Origin: Ichthyophthirius multifiliis
Taxonomy: Eukaryota > Ciliophora > Oligohymenophorea > Hymenostomatida
Direction of reading: 5' to 3'
Length of the DNA: 60,636 nucleotides
Assembly: GCF_000220395.1 (NCBI RefSeq)
Contig: NW_004086096.1
Span: 1-60,636 of the forward strand
Of this stretch, positions 22,801-36,627 are shown piece by piece; positions within the stretch are counted from its first letter, which is position 1; each line of letters opens with the position of its first letter. The position numbers and the translations under genes were made by a program. The notes below the pieces were generated by a model. It did no database searches, was not told where the DNA came from, and saw only the letters and a list, made by a program, of their open reading frames with translations.

Positions 22801-25266
22801 GATGGTTTTAATGAGAGTGGAGAATTTATTTGTCAACAATGTAAAGATTAAAATTCTTGTATTTAATGCTAATTTTAGAAGGGATATATTTTTAAAAACG
22901 GGTAATGTTAATGTTCTTCAGGTTTTTTCGGTGATCAAAATTAAAAAAGTATCTGTTAAAAATGTGATACTTCATGTGTTTAATGTGTAGGACCTTCTAA
23001 AGATGATTGTTTAAATCAATGCACGGCCATTAATTGTTAATAATGTAAAATTAATTCTAACTTAGAATGTTCTTAGTGTTAAATTGGTTATCAAATTTCA
23101 CTAATTACTGGTAATTGTGAAATAATAAATTCTAAAATTTTGAATCATTTTGAAGTTAAGTAGGAAGTAAATGATTAAGGATATATAATTTATTTGATAT
23201 TTGAAAAATAGTTAATCTTTTAAAATTTTAATAATTTTCAATAATTAATAGAAATATATATTCCTTAAATTTATAACATTTAATGGTAAATATTATTAAA
23301 ATAATAAAATATCCTAAAAATAATAATTGTATCAACCTAAAGTATAAAAAATAAATAATTAACAATAAATTTATTAAATCAATAATTTATAAAAATTAAC
23401 AATATTGAAAAAAATTAAATAAATTTAAATTTAAAATCTTTTATAATAATAACTTAAGAACAAAAGGAAACGTCATAAAAAGTTGCTCAATTTGGATAAT
23501 CTATATCTAATGGATTAATTGGATCTATGATTCTGGTAGTTTTGTTTAGTAATATATATGTAGTTTTTAGTAGCATTGATATTACTTGTTTGATTTATTT
23601 TCTTTTATATGTAAAAGTTCGCTATCCATTTAATGTTATAGAATTTTATGCCTTATTTAAAAACTTCTAATATGCTTTTATTCCAAATATATATTAAGTT
23701 TTTGTAAATGAAAATTATGTACAAATCTCTTCTGAAATATTCATGGCTTTATAATCGGATTATTATTTTTTTAAAAATGCAGGTTAAAGTTTTACTATTA
23801 TAACATTAGTTCTGCCTTTTTATATTTTTTACAAACTTATGACTTTTGTAAAAATAAAAAAAATTAAAAACTACTTTTAATATAAAATTGATAATGCATG
23901 GGAATACTGTGGCTTTATTGATTTGATTTCTACATGTTATATATATATTGCTTTTTCGGTATTTCTTTAATTTTATGATTTTGATTTCGAAGACGAGACT
24001 GCATTCATTAATTACACTTTACACTCTGCTTGTACTTTGGCAATATTTATTATTCCTATTTTATTTTCAATTAATATACATAAAAGAAAGAATCTTAAAA
24101 GTGATTAAAAATTTTAAAGATAATTTGCTTCCCTTACAGGAGGATTGCTTTTATTTGATTAAAGTGAATTTCCTCCTTCGGATTAAGTATAAAAATAATA
24201 CATTTTAAAAAAAAATGAAGAATAAAATTAGCAAAGAAGCAACGAAGAATAAAATTTAGAACAAAAAAATGATGAATAAAATTTGGAAAAAAACAATGAA
24301 GAATAAAATTTGGTAAAAAACAATGAAGAATAAAATTTGAAAAAAAGCGATGAAGAATAAAATTTGGAAAAAAACAATGAAGAATAAAATAGTAAGTATT
24401 TAGAAAAAAACATTGAGAAATAAAAATAACAAACTTTAAGAAGAATTTTAAAATATAAAATTTTACTTACTAAATAATGTAATAGTATACTTTACTTTAG
24501 AAAATTAATATTTATCTCAATTATTATATTTCTTCAAGATTATCCATATTTATAATTAACAATTATAAGCATTATAAATATAATTATTTGTTTTTATTAT
24601 TTTATAATATAACCTCATACTAGTAAAATAAATAATATAAGGAATTGTATCACTGAAATATTATTAATATTTATATAAATTACGGTTTTTATGCTTTTAA
24701 ACGATCCAGAAGATTAGTCAGAGCATGAAAGAATAAGTATTGGATATTGTCTTATTGGTTTTAGTTCAGCGATTTTATTTTTGCATATGGTTTCCTTAAT
24801 AGTAGATATTTTTTTTTAATTTTTAAATTTTGTTAAACTTATTCTTTTTACTATATTTAAGATTATTATATTTATAGCTAAATATATTTAAAAAATTTTG
24901 AAAAAATAGCCAGAAAAAAATCATATCCATTAATAAACTAAATAAAATAATGAAATAGATTTTTCCGTGAAAAGCTAGGATAATTTATAAGTTAAAAGCA
25001 GTAGCGTAAATATAATTTCTTAGATGAGAGTAAACACACATAAATTAAAAAAAAGCAAATTTTCTAATAAATCAGAAACGTAAGACCAAAAACAATTTAA
25101 CAATTTTTAAATAATTAATGCATCTATTTAGCAAAATTAAAGCCCTTAAATTTTAAGTTAAGAGAAGAATTTTGTAGAATAATAAAATGATTAAATATTC
25201 AAAAGTTAGCTTTTATATAATATAAAAGAAATTAATTTACAAATGTAAAATATTGAATAAAAATGA
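19143..25266 (+). CDS. Giant Cys-repeat multi-pass membrane protein
   Basis: Three exons (19143-19423, 19539-19766, 19833-25266) close in phase to 1980 residues; the last exon is 5.4 kb and uses TAA/TAG as Gln throughout. A signal peptide (MLIILFLYSFLFLP) is followed by an extracellular region with FFCIDSWDDEYFY. About 1000 residues of furin/growth-factor-receptor-like Cys modules come next, repeating a CxCxxGY ... CxxCHxSCxxC pattern (CKPCHVSCLECSG, CNPCHISCLTCSS). From about 23500 the chain becomes hydrophobic, with eight or nine membrane segments (GLIGSMILVVLFSNIYVVF, TIITLVLPFYIFYKLMTF, ILLIFIQITVFML). A 9-residue charged repeat lies between segments, and a hydrophilic tail ends the protein. 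The architecture matches cysteine-repeat modular proteins of ciliates and apicomplexans, presumed surface receptors or adhesins. A 39-bp candidate intron near 25245 could extend the tail to about 25550. Confidence 0.88.
19776..19831. repeat. AT microsatellite inside an intron
   Basis: Perfect alternating AT of about 56 bp occupies most of the 66-bp intron 19767-19832 of the Cys-repeat gene. The intron's length is probably variable between strains. Confidence 0.85.
21347..22361 (+). repeat. Three tandem 333-bp coding units
   Basis: The sequence repeats with a period of exactly 333 bp (anchors at 21361, 21694 and 22027), giving three 111-residue copies in frame inside the Cys-repeat gene. Each copy holds two Cys modules (KCICNMGYVEV, CHFSCLQCSQ, CICMDGYFED, CDSTCKKCS). 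By eye the copies are identical except for one T-to-C change in copy 3 near 22134, which swaps Leu for Ser. Outside the tract the flanking Cys modules are clearly diverged, so the triplication is recent or kept uniform by conversion. Confidence 0.95.
24211..24390 (+). repeat. 27-bp tandem repeat encoding a 9-residue charged unit
   Basis: Six to seven imperfect copies of a 27-bp unit containing AATGAAGAATAAAATTTG. In frame they encode EKNNEEQNL-like units (variants start with VK, KK or EQ). The tract lies in a hydrophilic loop of the Cys-repeat protein between membrane segments, probably cytoplasmic. Confidence 0.9.
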
Positions 25267-26809
25267 AATTATTAAATAATCAGCTAGATAAATAAAAAAC
25301 TAAATAAAATATCTAATATTTTTAAAAAATCTTTTATTTTTCAAAAATAAAAAGTAAAATATCTAGTTTATTCTAAAAAAAAATATTAAAGAATAGAATA
25401 TAAACAATAAAATGCATAAATACTTGTTAAATTAATATTAAAAATAGATTTAAAAAATTTTGTTCATTTATTTTTTTACATAAAATAACTCTAATTAAAT
25501 AAAATTATAAAGTATAAAATATTAAATTTATATTAATTATTATCAATTTGATATTATTATATGTTAAAAAAATTTTAATATCATTTAAAACCAAAATCTT
25601 CCTCTTCATAATTATCACTATGAGTTTTTTATAATGAAAGTTTATTGTTTTATTTTTTCATCAAATATTTATAAATTTAAAAATTTTTGTAAAAGTTAAT
25701 ACAAAAATAAATAATATAAGCTTAAAATTTATATTTATTCTTTTTTTAAGTGTATTATATATAAATAAAAAAATAAAAAAATTGATGGCAAACTTAATAA
25801 TTTATATTTTAAAAAATTATAAAAAGATTAATTATAAATTATCAAATTTTATAGCGATGTATTAAAAAATTAAAATAAAATATAATATTAATTTAAATAA
25901 GAACTTAATATTAAATTTATAAATATAATTTTTTTTAATATTTCAAATTGTATAAATAATTATAAAATATTAAAATCAATCAATATATAATTATATTTAT
26001 ACCTTTTGAAGTTAATCAAATTTATTAATAAAAAAATTACTTTATAAAAAAAAAATTAATTATATTTTTTATTTTATATTTAATAATTAAAAAAAGATAA
26101 TTTATTTTTTTATAAATAATGAAAATATAAAGAAATAATATTTATTATAAAAATACTATTATAATATTTATGTAAAAAGAAATGCATTTTTAAATTTTAA
26201 TTAAATATTTATAAATAAAATAGATAATTAAAAAAAAAATATTAAATATTTATTTATTTTATAAAAAAAAATATTTAAGTTATTATTTTAATAATAAATA
26301 AAATAATAAAATATTATATTTAATATTAAATAATATTATTTAAAATAAATATATATAAATATATAATATATTTATTAATTATTCAAATAATATTATAATT
26401 TTTAAATACATTTTTATAATAAATTACACATTAATATAATTAATTTATTTAATATAATAAAAAAAAAATTATTTTTTACTTTTAATAATTTTAATGATAT
26501 ATTATTTTTTTTTTTTAATATAAAGATTATTAATTTTTAGTATATAAATTATTTTTAATAAAAATATAATGATTTATATTGAAATTACAAATACTTAATA
26601 AAAATCTAAATTATTTAAGTTAAAATTTTTTAAATTAAAATTTAAATAAAGCTTATATATTTATTTTTAAAATAATAAAAACAAAATTAAATCGATTAAT
26701 TATATCAATATTTAAATAGTTGATCACTTTAAATTTAAAAAAATATTTAATAATAAATAATTTGTGTATTTTATATTAAAAGTTTAAATATATTATTTCT
26801 ATTAAATTG
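25267..26809. other. Convergent AT-rich spacer, 1.5 kb
   Basis: Between the Cys-repeat gene and the K+ channel gene. The first 280 bases may be an extra 3' exon of the former (see that entry). Beyond that it is almost pure A/T with no recognisable feature. Confidence 0.55.
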
Positions 26810-29800
26810 TCAAATACTTTTCTATTTTTTAAACAAAATCTATTTCTAATTATAATTATTTAAAAATTAATTTTAGCTACTTTTAACCCTTAATCTTGAT
26901 TAAACGCCAGTTACAAATAGACTTTAATTTTCTTTTTAAATTTTGTAACTTATAGAATTTTACATTTTAAATTAAACACCTTATTCCTTTCTTTTAAATT
27001 ATTTTCTTCTCCTTATTTTTTACTATACCCTTAATGTTAATTACAATCTTTCTTACTATTTTTTTTAGTATAATTATTATATTTCTTTTTTATTAATTCT
27101 TTTATAAAAAGAATAAACTGCAAAATATTTGGGTAATATTTAATAAACATAATTTTCATATTTTTGCAAAACTTCATGACAATTATATTAAGGAAAATAA
27201 AATTCATAATTTTTCTTTTTGTCAAATATTTCATAATAATTCATAGAATATTCCCTTTCAAATTAAACAAAGCTTAAAATTCTTTTTTTCTTTTATAAAT
27301 TGCTTAAATTTTTATTTAATGTTTTTCACTATCTTAACTATATAGTTCAGTATTTTAAAAATAATTATTTAATAAAAAAATATTTTTTTTCAAAGCAGTT
27401 TTAATTTAGTTTTTTTTATTAATTTAACAAGCTGTACTATTTATATTATTAAAAGAAAACTTATTCGGATTATATTCATCATTTTGTATTGAATTCAATT
27501 TTCTAATTTTTTTATCACTTCCTGTTATTTAACCTGAGTTTTCCATTAATATTTTTCTAAAACTTAGAATTGATTTATTTGTTTATTTTTAATTTTAATT
27601 CTAATTCTTGTTATCAATACTATTAATAAATTCTTATTATTCATTTTTTTATTTATTATTTATTTATTGATTGTGAAAATATATAGAATTATCATCCAAT
27701 TTTTCATTTAAATAAGTATAACCAAATTTATCTATATCAAATTGATTTTCTTTTAAAAACTCAACTTAGATTTCTTTTAACTTCTTTGTTATTAATAACG
27801 TACTTATTCTCCTAGTCTACTTTCTAACGCTTTTAATCCTATATTAAGATTTAGAATATAAATCTTTTAAAATCACCTTTTCTTTATTAGGAATATAATG
27901 TGAATAGTTACAAAATTATACTGTATGTCCCTCTTAATGGCAACCATAACAACTTATTCCTATACAATTTAAATTTTGACAAAACTAAACTTTATCCTTT
28001 AAAAGGCAATATTTTTCATAATCATTTTGATTGTTCTGTATTATTTATAAAAATTTGCTCTTTTAAATTGCATATAAAATAGTAAACTCTTTCGCTTTGA
28101 AGCCATAGGATATTTAGTTTAAAGCAAAAAAGTTTTACATTCCAAAGCATTCTCCTTAATTTAATTCTTATAAAATTGCTATTTCGCTTATATTTTTATC
28201 ACATTCTATATATGCTTATATACTACCTTGACTTATTATATATATTAAGGGATCTTCAAAATAAGTATCTGGTTCAAAAATAATTTCATTTTTAGAAACT
28301 CTAATTTCCTATATTGAAAATAACTTATTTATTTAAAATTATATATAAATTTTTAACAAATAATTTTAAAGCAATTAATTTCAGACTTTTTTCAGAAAAA
28401 GATTATTTCATTATTTTACAATAGTTTATTATCTAAATATTAGTTTCAATAATTACTTTCTCTCTCAAATGATTTGATAGTTTTTACATTATTTACTCTT
28501 CTTATTCCATTGAAAGTTAAGGTTCAGCATAAAATTTATATTCAAAAAATTTCCTTACTTATAAATTTAAATCAGGATTAATATTTTTTTGTACTATTTT
28601 TTATTGTTTAAAAAATATATAAAAAACAAAACAAAAAAACCTAATAATCTATTTACAATTGTCATTTAATTTTTAAATTCATTTTACATTCTGTTAAATT
28701 CCCTAAAAAGATCTCCAATTAAGTTAATACTATAAGCAAAAACACCACAACTAACAAACATTCCAAAAATCGTAAATAAAACTTCTATAAAATTAACAGG
28801 ATGAATATCTCCATAACCAACTGTAACCATAGTAGTAACAGCAAAATAAAGAGCATAAGTATATTTAACAAACCAATGTGTATTAGTTCCATTGATCATT
28901 TACTCCTTCATCCAATTAGTATTTGTTAATTAATATTATTCTTCAATAACTGCTAACCCTAAAAACAAGCAAGCAAAAATATGGCAAATACTACAAATCA
29001 TAAGCATTAAAGAAATTAAGCTTAATAAATTTTAAATTTTACTATTTCTAAAAGACACATAATCTTATAATTAATTAATTATTTTTTTGGCCGACTATAT
29101 TTTTAATAAAATCAAAATATTAAAAATTCGACTTTATTCGAAATCTAATAAAGACTAAAAGGCAGGAATTACTGAAAAAGTATCATAAAAAAATCCATTA
29201 TAAATGTAATTTTTAGCTATTTATTTTCTATCTAAAATTATTGCTCCCTTTTCAAATTATCCAGTATTAAATTTAATACTAATATCTAAAATGAATGCAA
29301 TACAATTAATTAACTTGAATATTTTCCAAGCAGAACCATATTTTATATCATAAATATTTCCGTTTATTATTTCTAAAGGAATATAAAATAACGAAACAAC
29401 AGTAAATAAGAACAAAATAATATTAAAAATAACTACATAATTTGAAGAAGGGTCAAATAGTTTTATTGAATTAAGAATAGATTAAAAATATTATAGAACA
29501 TTTAGTGAAATTTCTTGAAGTTATTTTATACTTTTAAAAAAATAAATATATTTTTTTATTGCAAATGGAAACTTTAATAATTTTTATTTTGGCGTATTAT
29601 GAATAAAAAAATAAGATTAATCATCTATTAATTTAATTATGTTTTGTTTAATATATCTAAATCCTATTTATTATTTTAGCTTTTTTATAAATGTATGGAC
29701 TATAAGAATACTTCTTAAACTTAACTTTAATAAAATATCTTATACCATAATTTTAGATAGTTTCTATTCTTAATATAAACTATTTAGTTTTATTAATTTA

Positions 29801-30135
29801 TACGAACTACGTTGAATTGTTTAAGATTTTGGTTTAACTTTTATACTACTTAGTTGATCCATTCTTACAGTAGAATTTTTCGGGCTTAACATTATCTTTT
29901 ATTCTTACATTTACCTAATTTTAATCATTTAATCGAACCTTTTTATATTAGTTTTCAAATCTACACTATTACAATCGATTTCTTCGTATAAATTAGTTAT
30001 ATATTTTTAGTTAATTTTTCCGTCCTTTTAAGCCTCAATGCTTATTTTTTTGGGAGAAAATAATAGAAAGTTAATATTTTTATTTTAAAACTTTATTTAA
30101 GAATCTGAAAACTCAATAGATCTTTCAATTTTCAT
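26810..30135 (-). CDS. Cyclic-nucleotide-type K+ channel with CCHC knuckle
   Basis: Six-membrane-segment K+ channel of the EAG/CNG/HCN superfamily. A cytoplasmic N-terminus of about 220 residues precedes S1 (YVVIFNIILFLFTVVSLF). S3 is ILDISIKFNTGQFEKG and the S4 region, LLKIQSAKKI, has few positive charges, so voltage sensing may be weak. The selectivity filter is MVTVGYGDIHP. The C-linker (KNINPDLNLQVRKFFEY) comes after an intron at about 28600-28650. The CNBD follows (EIIFEPDTYFEDPLIYIIS, LNQGECFGMQNFF), but the usual PRAA arginine is not apparent. A zinc knuckle, CYGCHQEGHTVQFC, lies just after the CNBD. The tail (YEFYFPQYNCHEVLQKY) is in another frame from about 27260 on, so the join is unresolved. 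It probably acts in the plasma or ciliary membrane. Confidence 0.88.
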
Positions 30136-30672
30136 TTAGGATTTCTTTTATATTGTTTTAGTTTATATATTTATCTCTATTTTGTTTTTGTTATTATTAA
30201 TTTTTTAATATTTGTTTTTTATATTATAATTTTAAATTTTAATTTAAAATATTAGTTTTATATGAAATATTAAAAATAAATGAGATTGATTAAAAAATGC
30301 ATTTTTTTATTATTGTTTAATAATATAAAATAAATATTTTTGCTATATAATATATTTTCATTTTTTTTTAAAAAAAATTTCTCGATAATTCTTATATAAA
30401 AAATTATAATAAATATGAAATATTTAATAAATTATATATTATTATTATTAAAATAAATATGTTTGATACAATTTTTAATAATAAAAAATATAAAAATTAT
30501 TAAAAATAATAATATTGTAAATAAATTTCAAATTATAATAAATATTTATCATTTTTAATATTTTTTAAAATATTTACCTAGTTAAAATTTAATTTTATTA
30601 TTTAATTGTTTTATTTTTTTAAGGAAAATAAAAATAAATAAATTTTCTAATTTGTATAACAAAAATTAAAAA
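30136..30672. other. Divergent intergenic region
   Basis: AT-rich upstream region shared by the K+ channel and C2CD3-like genes. No motif recognised. Confidence 0.6.
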
Positions 30673-31955
30673 ATGAATTTAAATTAAAATCCTGGTATTT
30701 ATAAAAAATAATTTTAATTTTTAATATAAATTTATAAATATAAGTTTTACCACCAGGACTTGATTAAATTAGTGATTATTAGTTTGGGGAATTAGAAATA
30801 AAAATAGGAAAAATAAATTATTTGAATATATATCGCAATGATTAACCTTTAAAAGTTAAATTTTTATTTTATGGTGAAAAAAGAGCACCCCATATATTAA
30901 TTCCTTAAAATTATATAAATATCTCGTAAAATTATAAAAGTTCTTAGAAATTTCAAATTAAATGCCATATATAATAATTTAAATAATATTTATTAGATAT
31001 GAAAAGTTTGAATTTATATATAATTGATGAAAAAGAACATAATTTAGGATAAATAAAAATACAATTTGATTAATTTTTACCAAGCAAGTAATAAAAATAT
31101 TAATATAAACTTTTTCTAACATATGCATTTTTTTTTTAAAAAAAATTTTATAATATAAAGTATTAACATAAATGAAAATCATCTTTTTAAAAATTTAAAT
31201 GGAAACTTCAAAATATTATCATGTAATATAAATAATTAAAATTAAATAATTGGTAGTATATATGTTAAAATAAATAATTATTTTGATACCAAGTTGTCAT
31301 TTTTAGCTTAAAAAATATTAAACGAAAAAAAATAAGAAAATTTTAATGAAAACCTGAAAAAAGAGTAAGACAAAGTTAATTAAATAAAAAATAGAAAATA
31401 AATAAATCATGATAATAGGATTGCAAATACATTAATAGAAAATAATAATAAATTATATAATTTTAATGATTATATTAAAAAAAATAATTTATAATAAGTA
31501 AATGATAGTTTTGAAAAAACATAATAAAAGTAAGAAGAAAATGATTAAAATAGTAATAATAAAAAAAAATTATTTAATTAAAATTAAAACTAATAAAACT
31601 AAAGTATTATAAACTATAAAAATAATGATATAAAAAAATAATAGAATAATCATTTTGAATTGATATAATAATAAAATAAAAATATAAATTTACATAATTA
31701 AATAGATTATAAAGATGATTTAAATTAAAATGAATAGTATAATTATAATAAAAAAAAGTTGCAAAATAAAATTGATGATTAAATAAATAAAAATAATAAA
31801 AATAATGTTAAAAATATTAATAATATAAACAATATTAAAATTAATAATAAAATTAGTAATATTAATAATATAATAATATTAAAAATATTAATAATAATAT
31901 AAAAAATAATACTAATAATATTTAATAATATTAATTATATAAATAATATTAATAA

Positions 31956-32002
<47 letters not shown>

Positions 32003-35000
32003 CACTAATTATATATTATTATAAGATAACATTTAACATATTATTAACTTGAATGATCGTTTTAATACTAATTTACTATCTTAATAATAATAATAATAAT
32101 AAAATATTTTATAAAATTAAAATGATGTATTTATTAACAATTTAATATCTTCTAACTATTAATAATATAACTTATAAAATTAAACATTTTAGTAATAAAT
32201 ATATTTTAATTAAGATGACTATACATAATTTACTTAATATCCTAATAATCAAAATATTTTACAAATAAATAATCTTTAGTAGGAAAATAAATAAATTTAA
32301 TAAATAGAATAATCAAATTATGAGATATAAAATCAAAAGTCTTTATAAAATAATATCTAAAATATAAGTATTAAATTGAATTAAATAAGTAATTTAGCTG
32401 ATCAAATGATGAATTAATTCAAAGATGAAAAAATAAATTAGTAAAAAATAGAATTATAAAAAAGCATTGAAAAATATAAACATAAAAAAATAAAAGAAGA
32501 ATTATATTAATCATAACAACAATTTTTTTAATAAAAAAATTAAGTTATACTAATGCAATAATAAAATTAAAATTTTTCTCAAAACTTATCTAATTTCTTA
32601 TAATAAAATAAAAATATACTATATAAAATGAATTAATTATAAATAAAAATATTTAGTTTAGAATGCTTTGATAAATAATTTTATAACAATTAAGAAGAGA
32701 AAAATATATTTATAAATATTAAATTACCAGAAAGTATTTTAATTTAAACAAATTCATTAAATTTATCAAATTAAACGTAAAGTAAATAAAAACCTTTTAT
32801 GTATTTTAAATAAAAAAAAGAATGGCATTTTGCAACAAAAGACATGATGAGTATTTTTAGTTTAATAAAAGTTTTATTTATGATATATAAATTATTCCTC
32901 CAAATTTAAAAATAATTATTGATAACAACTTTTATTTTCATTTAAATGATCACTATGTAAATATATTTATATAATAAGTAATATATATAATATTATTCTA
33001 TAAATAAATAAAAGTAAAATTATGCATTTGGAATAATAAATACATAATAACTAATTGAATGTGATACTTTCAAAGCATTATTTCATTTAAAATTATAATA
33101 AAACTAAAGTGATAATTAAAGAAAAGATTTCGGCATATTAAAATTATCCATAAGTTTGAAAAATACAAATTATATTTAAGAATCTATTTAGTAAATTAAA
33201 TAAATTCCTAAAGTAATTCAGAATTTTTAATTCTATCTTCTTTTCGAAATATAGAGTATTTAACTGTTAAACTAATAAAAATATGAAAATGTATTGGCTT
33301 AATATAAAGTTTATAACACACAAGAATATGTTTAAAGTTCTAATTTAATAGATATGGTAAATGCCCATAAAATAATAATACCTTTGAATTTAGAAAGTAT
33401 ATAAAAAATGAATAAATTTCTACTTATTGTAGAGTTTTGGGACTTTTCTAAAAACTAAAAAAAATTAATTGGCTTAGCTAAAATTAGTTTAAATTAAATT
33501 CCAAAAAGTGTTCTTAATGAAGACAATAATTAATTTAATTAAACTTGGTTAAATGAAAGTGCTAATTAATAATTATTAGTTATTTTAAATAATGAAAATG
33601 TAGAAATCAAATAAACAAAAGAATAAAAAAGCTAAGGATTAGCAAAATGTGTAGTTGCTTTTGGAACTGTTTCTTAAATTAATAAATTTTAAGATTTATC
33701 TAATAATATTTAAGAAAATAAATAACTTGAATTAAAAAAATTAACTTAAAATTAAAATATTTAAAATTAAAGCTCAATTTAAATATAAAATTCAAATTAA
33801 TAATAAAAAAAGGTAGAATTAGTTAAAGAATAATTATTACAAGAAAATAATTAAAAAAAGAATATGAAAATGAAAAAATATCATTAAATTTTGAAATTTA
33901 AATTATACTTTTTTATGAAAAAATACGTATTAAATTACATAAAAATTAAATATTTTTATAAAACGAAAACGATTTTATTAATTTCTTAAAAAAATAAAAT
34001 GAAGATGAGTTCAAATATTAAATTTAAAATTTTGAAAATTTATTATTATAAGAAAATTTAAACTTAGAAAATAGTTTTTATTATTCTTTTTAGACTTATA
34101 CTCTATTAGAAAATTAAATAAGAGGTCAACTTTAAGTTTTAATTAAATCTTTTGAAAATATACTTGTTTGTAATTGTATAACAATTAATTAATTTATAAA
34201 AACCTTCAAGCGTAATTGCTAATTAGGACTTTGTAACAAATAATAACTCGAATAAATAATAACTTAGATAGGTTTATTAGGAATTGATTAAAGTTTTTTT
34301 AGAAAATTGAGTATTTTTTATGGGATTAGGAAGAATTTATTTAAATTTAAAGCTTTTTGGATTATTTGAATAATAGTAATAATATTATTTAACTTGAAAA
34401 TATTAAAGTTGATTTTTTTAGAAAATAAAATATGGAAAATTTATATGAAAAATATTTAATGAATAAATAAAAAATTGTAAATTTAAATGCGTTTACTAGT
34501 AATAATAAAATAAATATTTGTTAATTTAAACAAATTTTTAGTACTGTTAATATAAATTTGTCTGTTTTAGAAATATTCTTAATTTTTTAATCTATTAATT
34601 AAAATAATCCAAACAATTTAGAAAATAAATGGATTTCAAAAGTTTCATTCGATATTCTATTATAAGAACTTAATTAAAAATATGAAACTAATTAAATCTT
34701 TATAAACGAACTTTAAAATTAAGAATAACTTTAAATATAACAAGAACTTTAAATATAAGAATACAATGAGGAAGATTAACAAAATTAGTATTAGTAATAA
34801 TAAAATAAGTAAAACGAACAAAATATAAATAAGTAAAACGAAAAAAATGTAAATAATATTTTAAATGATGTTTAAAGCTTTTAATTAAAAAATGGATATT
34901 TAATTATAAATATAGATATTTTAAATCAAGAATAATAGTTTAAAATAATTTTTAGTTTATTTGAACAAAACTAGTTATTAAACTTCTTATATTAACCTAT

Positions 35001-36627
35001 TGAATGTAATTTTAGAATGTAGGATAAATTCTAATTTATTGTTTTAAATAAAGATGCTATTTAATATTTTAAAGACAGGAAAAATTTAATTTAATTATTA
35101 GATTATAAAACAAATGAATTAGTAGCTTTTAAGTATATTAGCTTAGAAAATATTTTAAACAATAATAATAATGAAAACATAATTGAAGATCAGATAATAT
35201 TTGAAAATAAAGACAAAAAAAATTTTTAAAATATACAAGCAAAAATAAATATAAAATTTAAGCAAGAACTAAAAGAAATTGAAAAAATACAAATATAAAA
35301 TAATGAAGATTATTAAAATAAAGAAATAGAATAACAATAATAACTAAATATAATCTATTTGAAAAAAATATTAAATTTTAATTCTGATCTAAATGGAAGT
35401 TTTATAATAAAATCTGATATAGAAAGTTCTAATATTTTTAAAATAGAAAAAGGAAAAAATATATAGAAGAAATAAATATAAAACTAATTTTTAAAGATCC
35501 AATACTTCATTTGTTTCAAGTAGAAGAAAGTTAAATAGATAATTAGTTTATTTTTTTAAACTAATTATAACATCTAAAAGATGAATATTTTGTTTTTAAT
35601 TAAATGACTTTATTTGTTTTTGGAGAAGATTATCAAAATATTAGAGCTGAAAATAAAATTGTGATTAAAGATATTTAATTTTAATTCGAAAATGCAGACA
35701 CTTTAAAATGTGGATTTGTTTAAAAGGAAACAGCTGAATAAATATTAGAAGAATTTTGTTAAAATTTATTTGTTTAGGATAATTTTAATTTAACATATTA
35801 TTATTTTTAAAACTAGTTCAATTATTTAATTTTCATAGAAAATATATACATTGATTATTCTTTTGAAAAAGAAACTAGTTATAATAATATTTTAACAAGT
35901 ACTTTTAAATAAAAATGTTTTTTAAATTAAAATGGTTTTATTCTTAAACTGTTTATTTATAATGCAAATAATTTAAATGAAATTAATGAAAATAATAAAA
36001 AATATCCTAATTCCTATGTTTTTATATAAGAATTGAGTGCTAAAACTGATATATGTTATAGTTAAAATAATCCTGAATGGAATTTTTATGGAGAATTTAA
36101 AGTCTTTGAAATTGAAAAATTAACTTTTAAAATATTCAATAGAAACTTCAATTCTGATATTAATTAAAATATATATTTAGACTATTTGATGGGAGCTAAA
36201 ATTTTAAAATTAAATAAGTAAGAAGAACTTTATTAAGGAAAATAATTTTTTATTTCTTTTGGATAATTTTCCGCTTTACATATTAAAATTTAACTTGATC
36301 AAATTAAAGAAAGTATTTGAAAAATAAAATAAAAATTATATTATATATATTTTTTATAAAGATAAAAATAAATAAGATGCTGCTATTGAAAATAATTAAA
36401 ATTAAATATTAGATAATAATAGTACAATTGAATAAAATTTACAAAATAATAATAATAAAAATGATATTTATTAATAACATGATTAAGATTTTTCTTTCAA
36501 ATAAAATCAAAATCAGATGCCATTTGAATAGAATAATTTTGATTATAAAAGGATTTAAAATATTATGAACTAAAAATATTCTAATTTAATGGAGAAATTT
36601 TAATAATCTAGTTTATCATAATTATGA
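30673..36627 (+). CDS. C2CD3-like centriole/basal-body protein
   Basis: A long multi-exon gene of roughly 1850 residues. The N-terminus reads VLPPGLDQISDYQFGELEI, then VKFLFYGEKRAPHILIP, FQIKCHIQQFKQYLLDM and LYIIDEKEHNLGQIKIQF, closely paralleling the N-terminal C2 domain of animal C2CD3 in the same order. From about 31380 to 32700 it is Asn/Gln/Lys low complexity, with an AAT run at 31957-32000. More C2-type modules follow: LIVEFWDFSKNQKKLIGLAK at about 33420-33490, CVVAFGTVSQI near 33650, and PNSYVFIQELSAKTD with NNPEWNFYGEF near 36010-36100. C2CD3 sits at the distal end of centrioles and is needed for ciliary appendage assembly, and ciliates have basal bodies. The last intron is at about 36320-36370 and the TGA is at 36625-36627. 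Internal exon borders were not all resolved. Confidence 0.8.
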
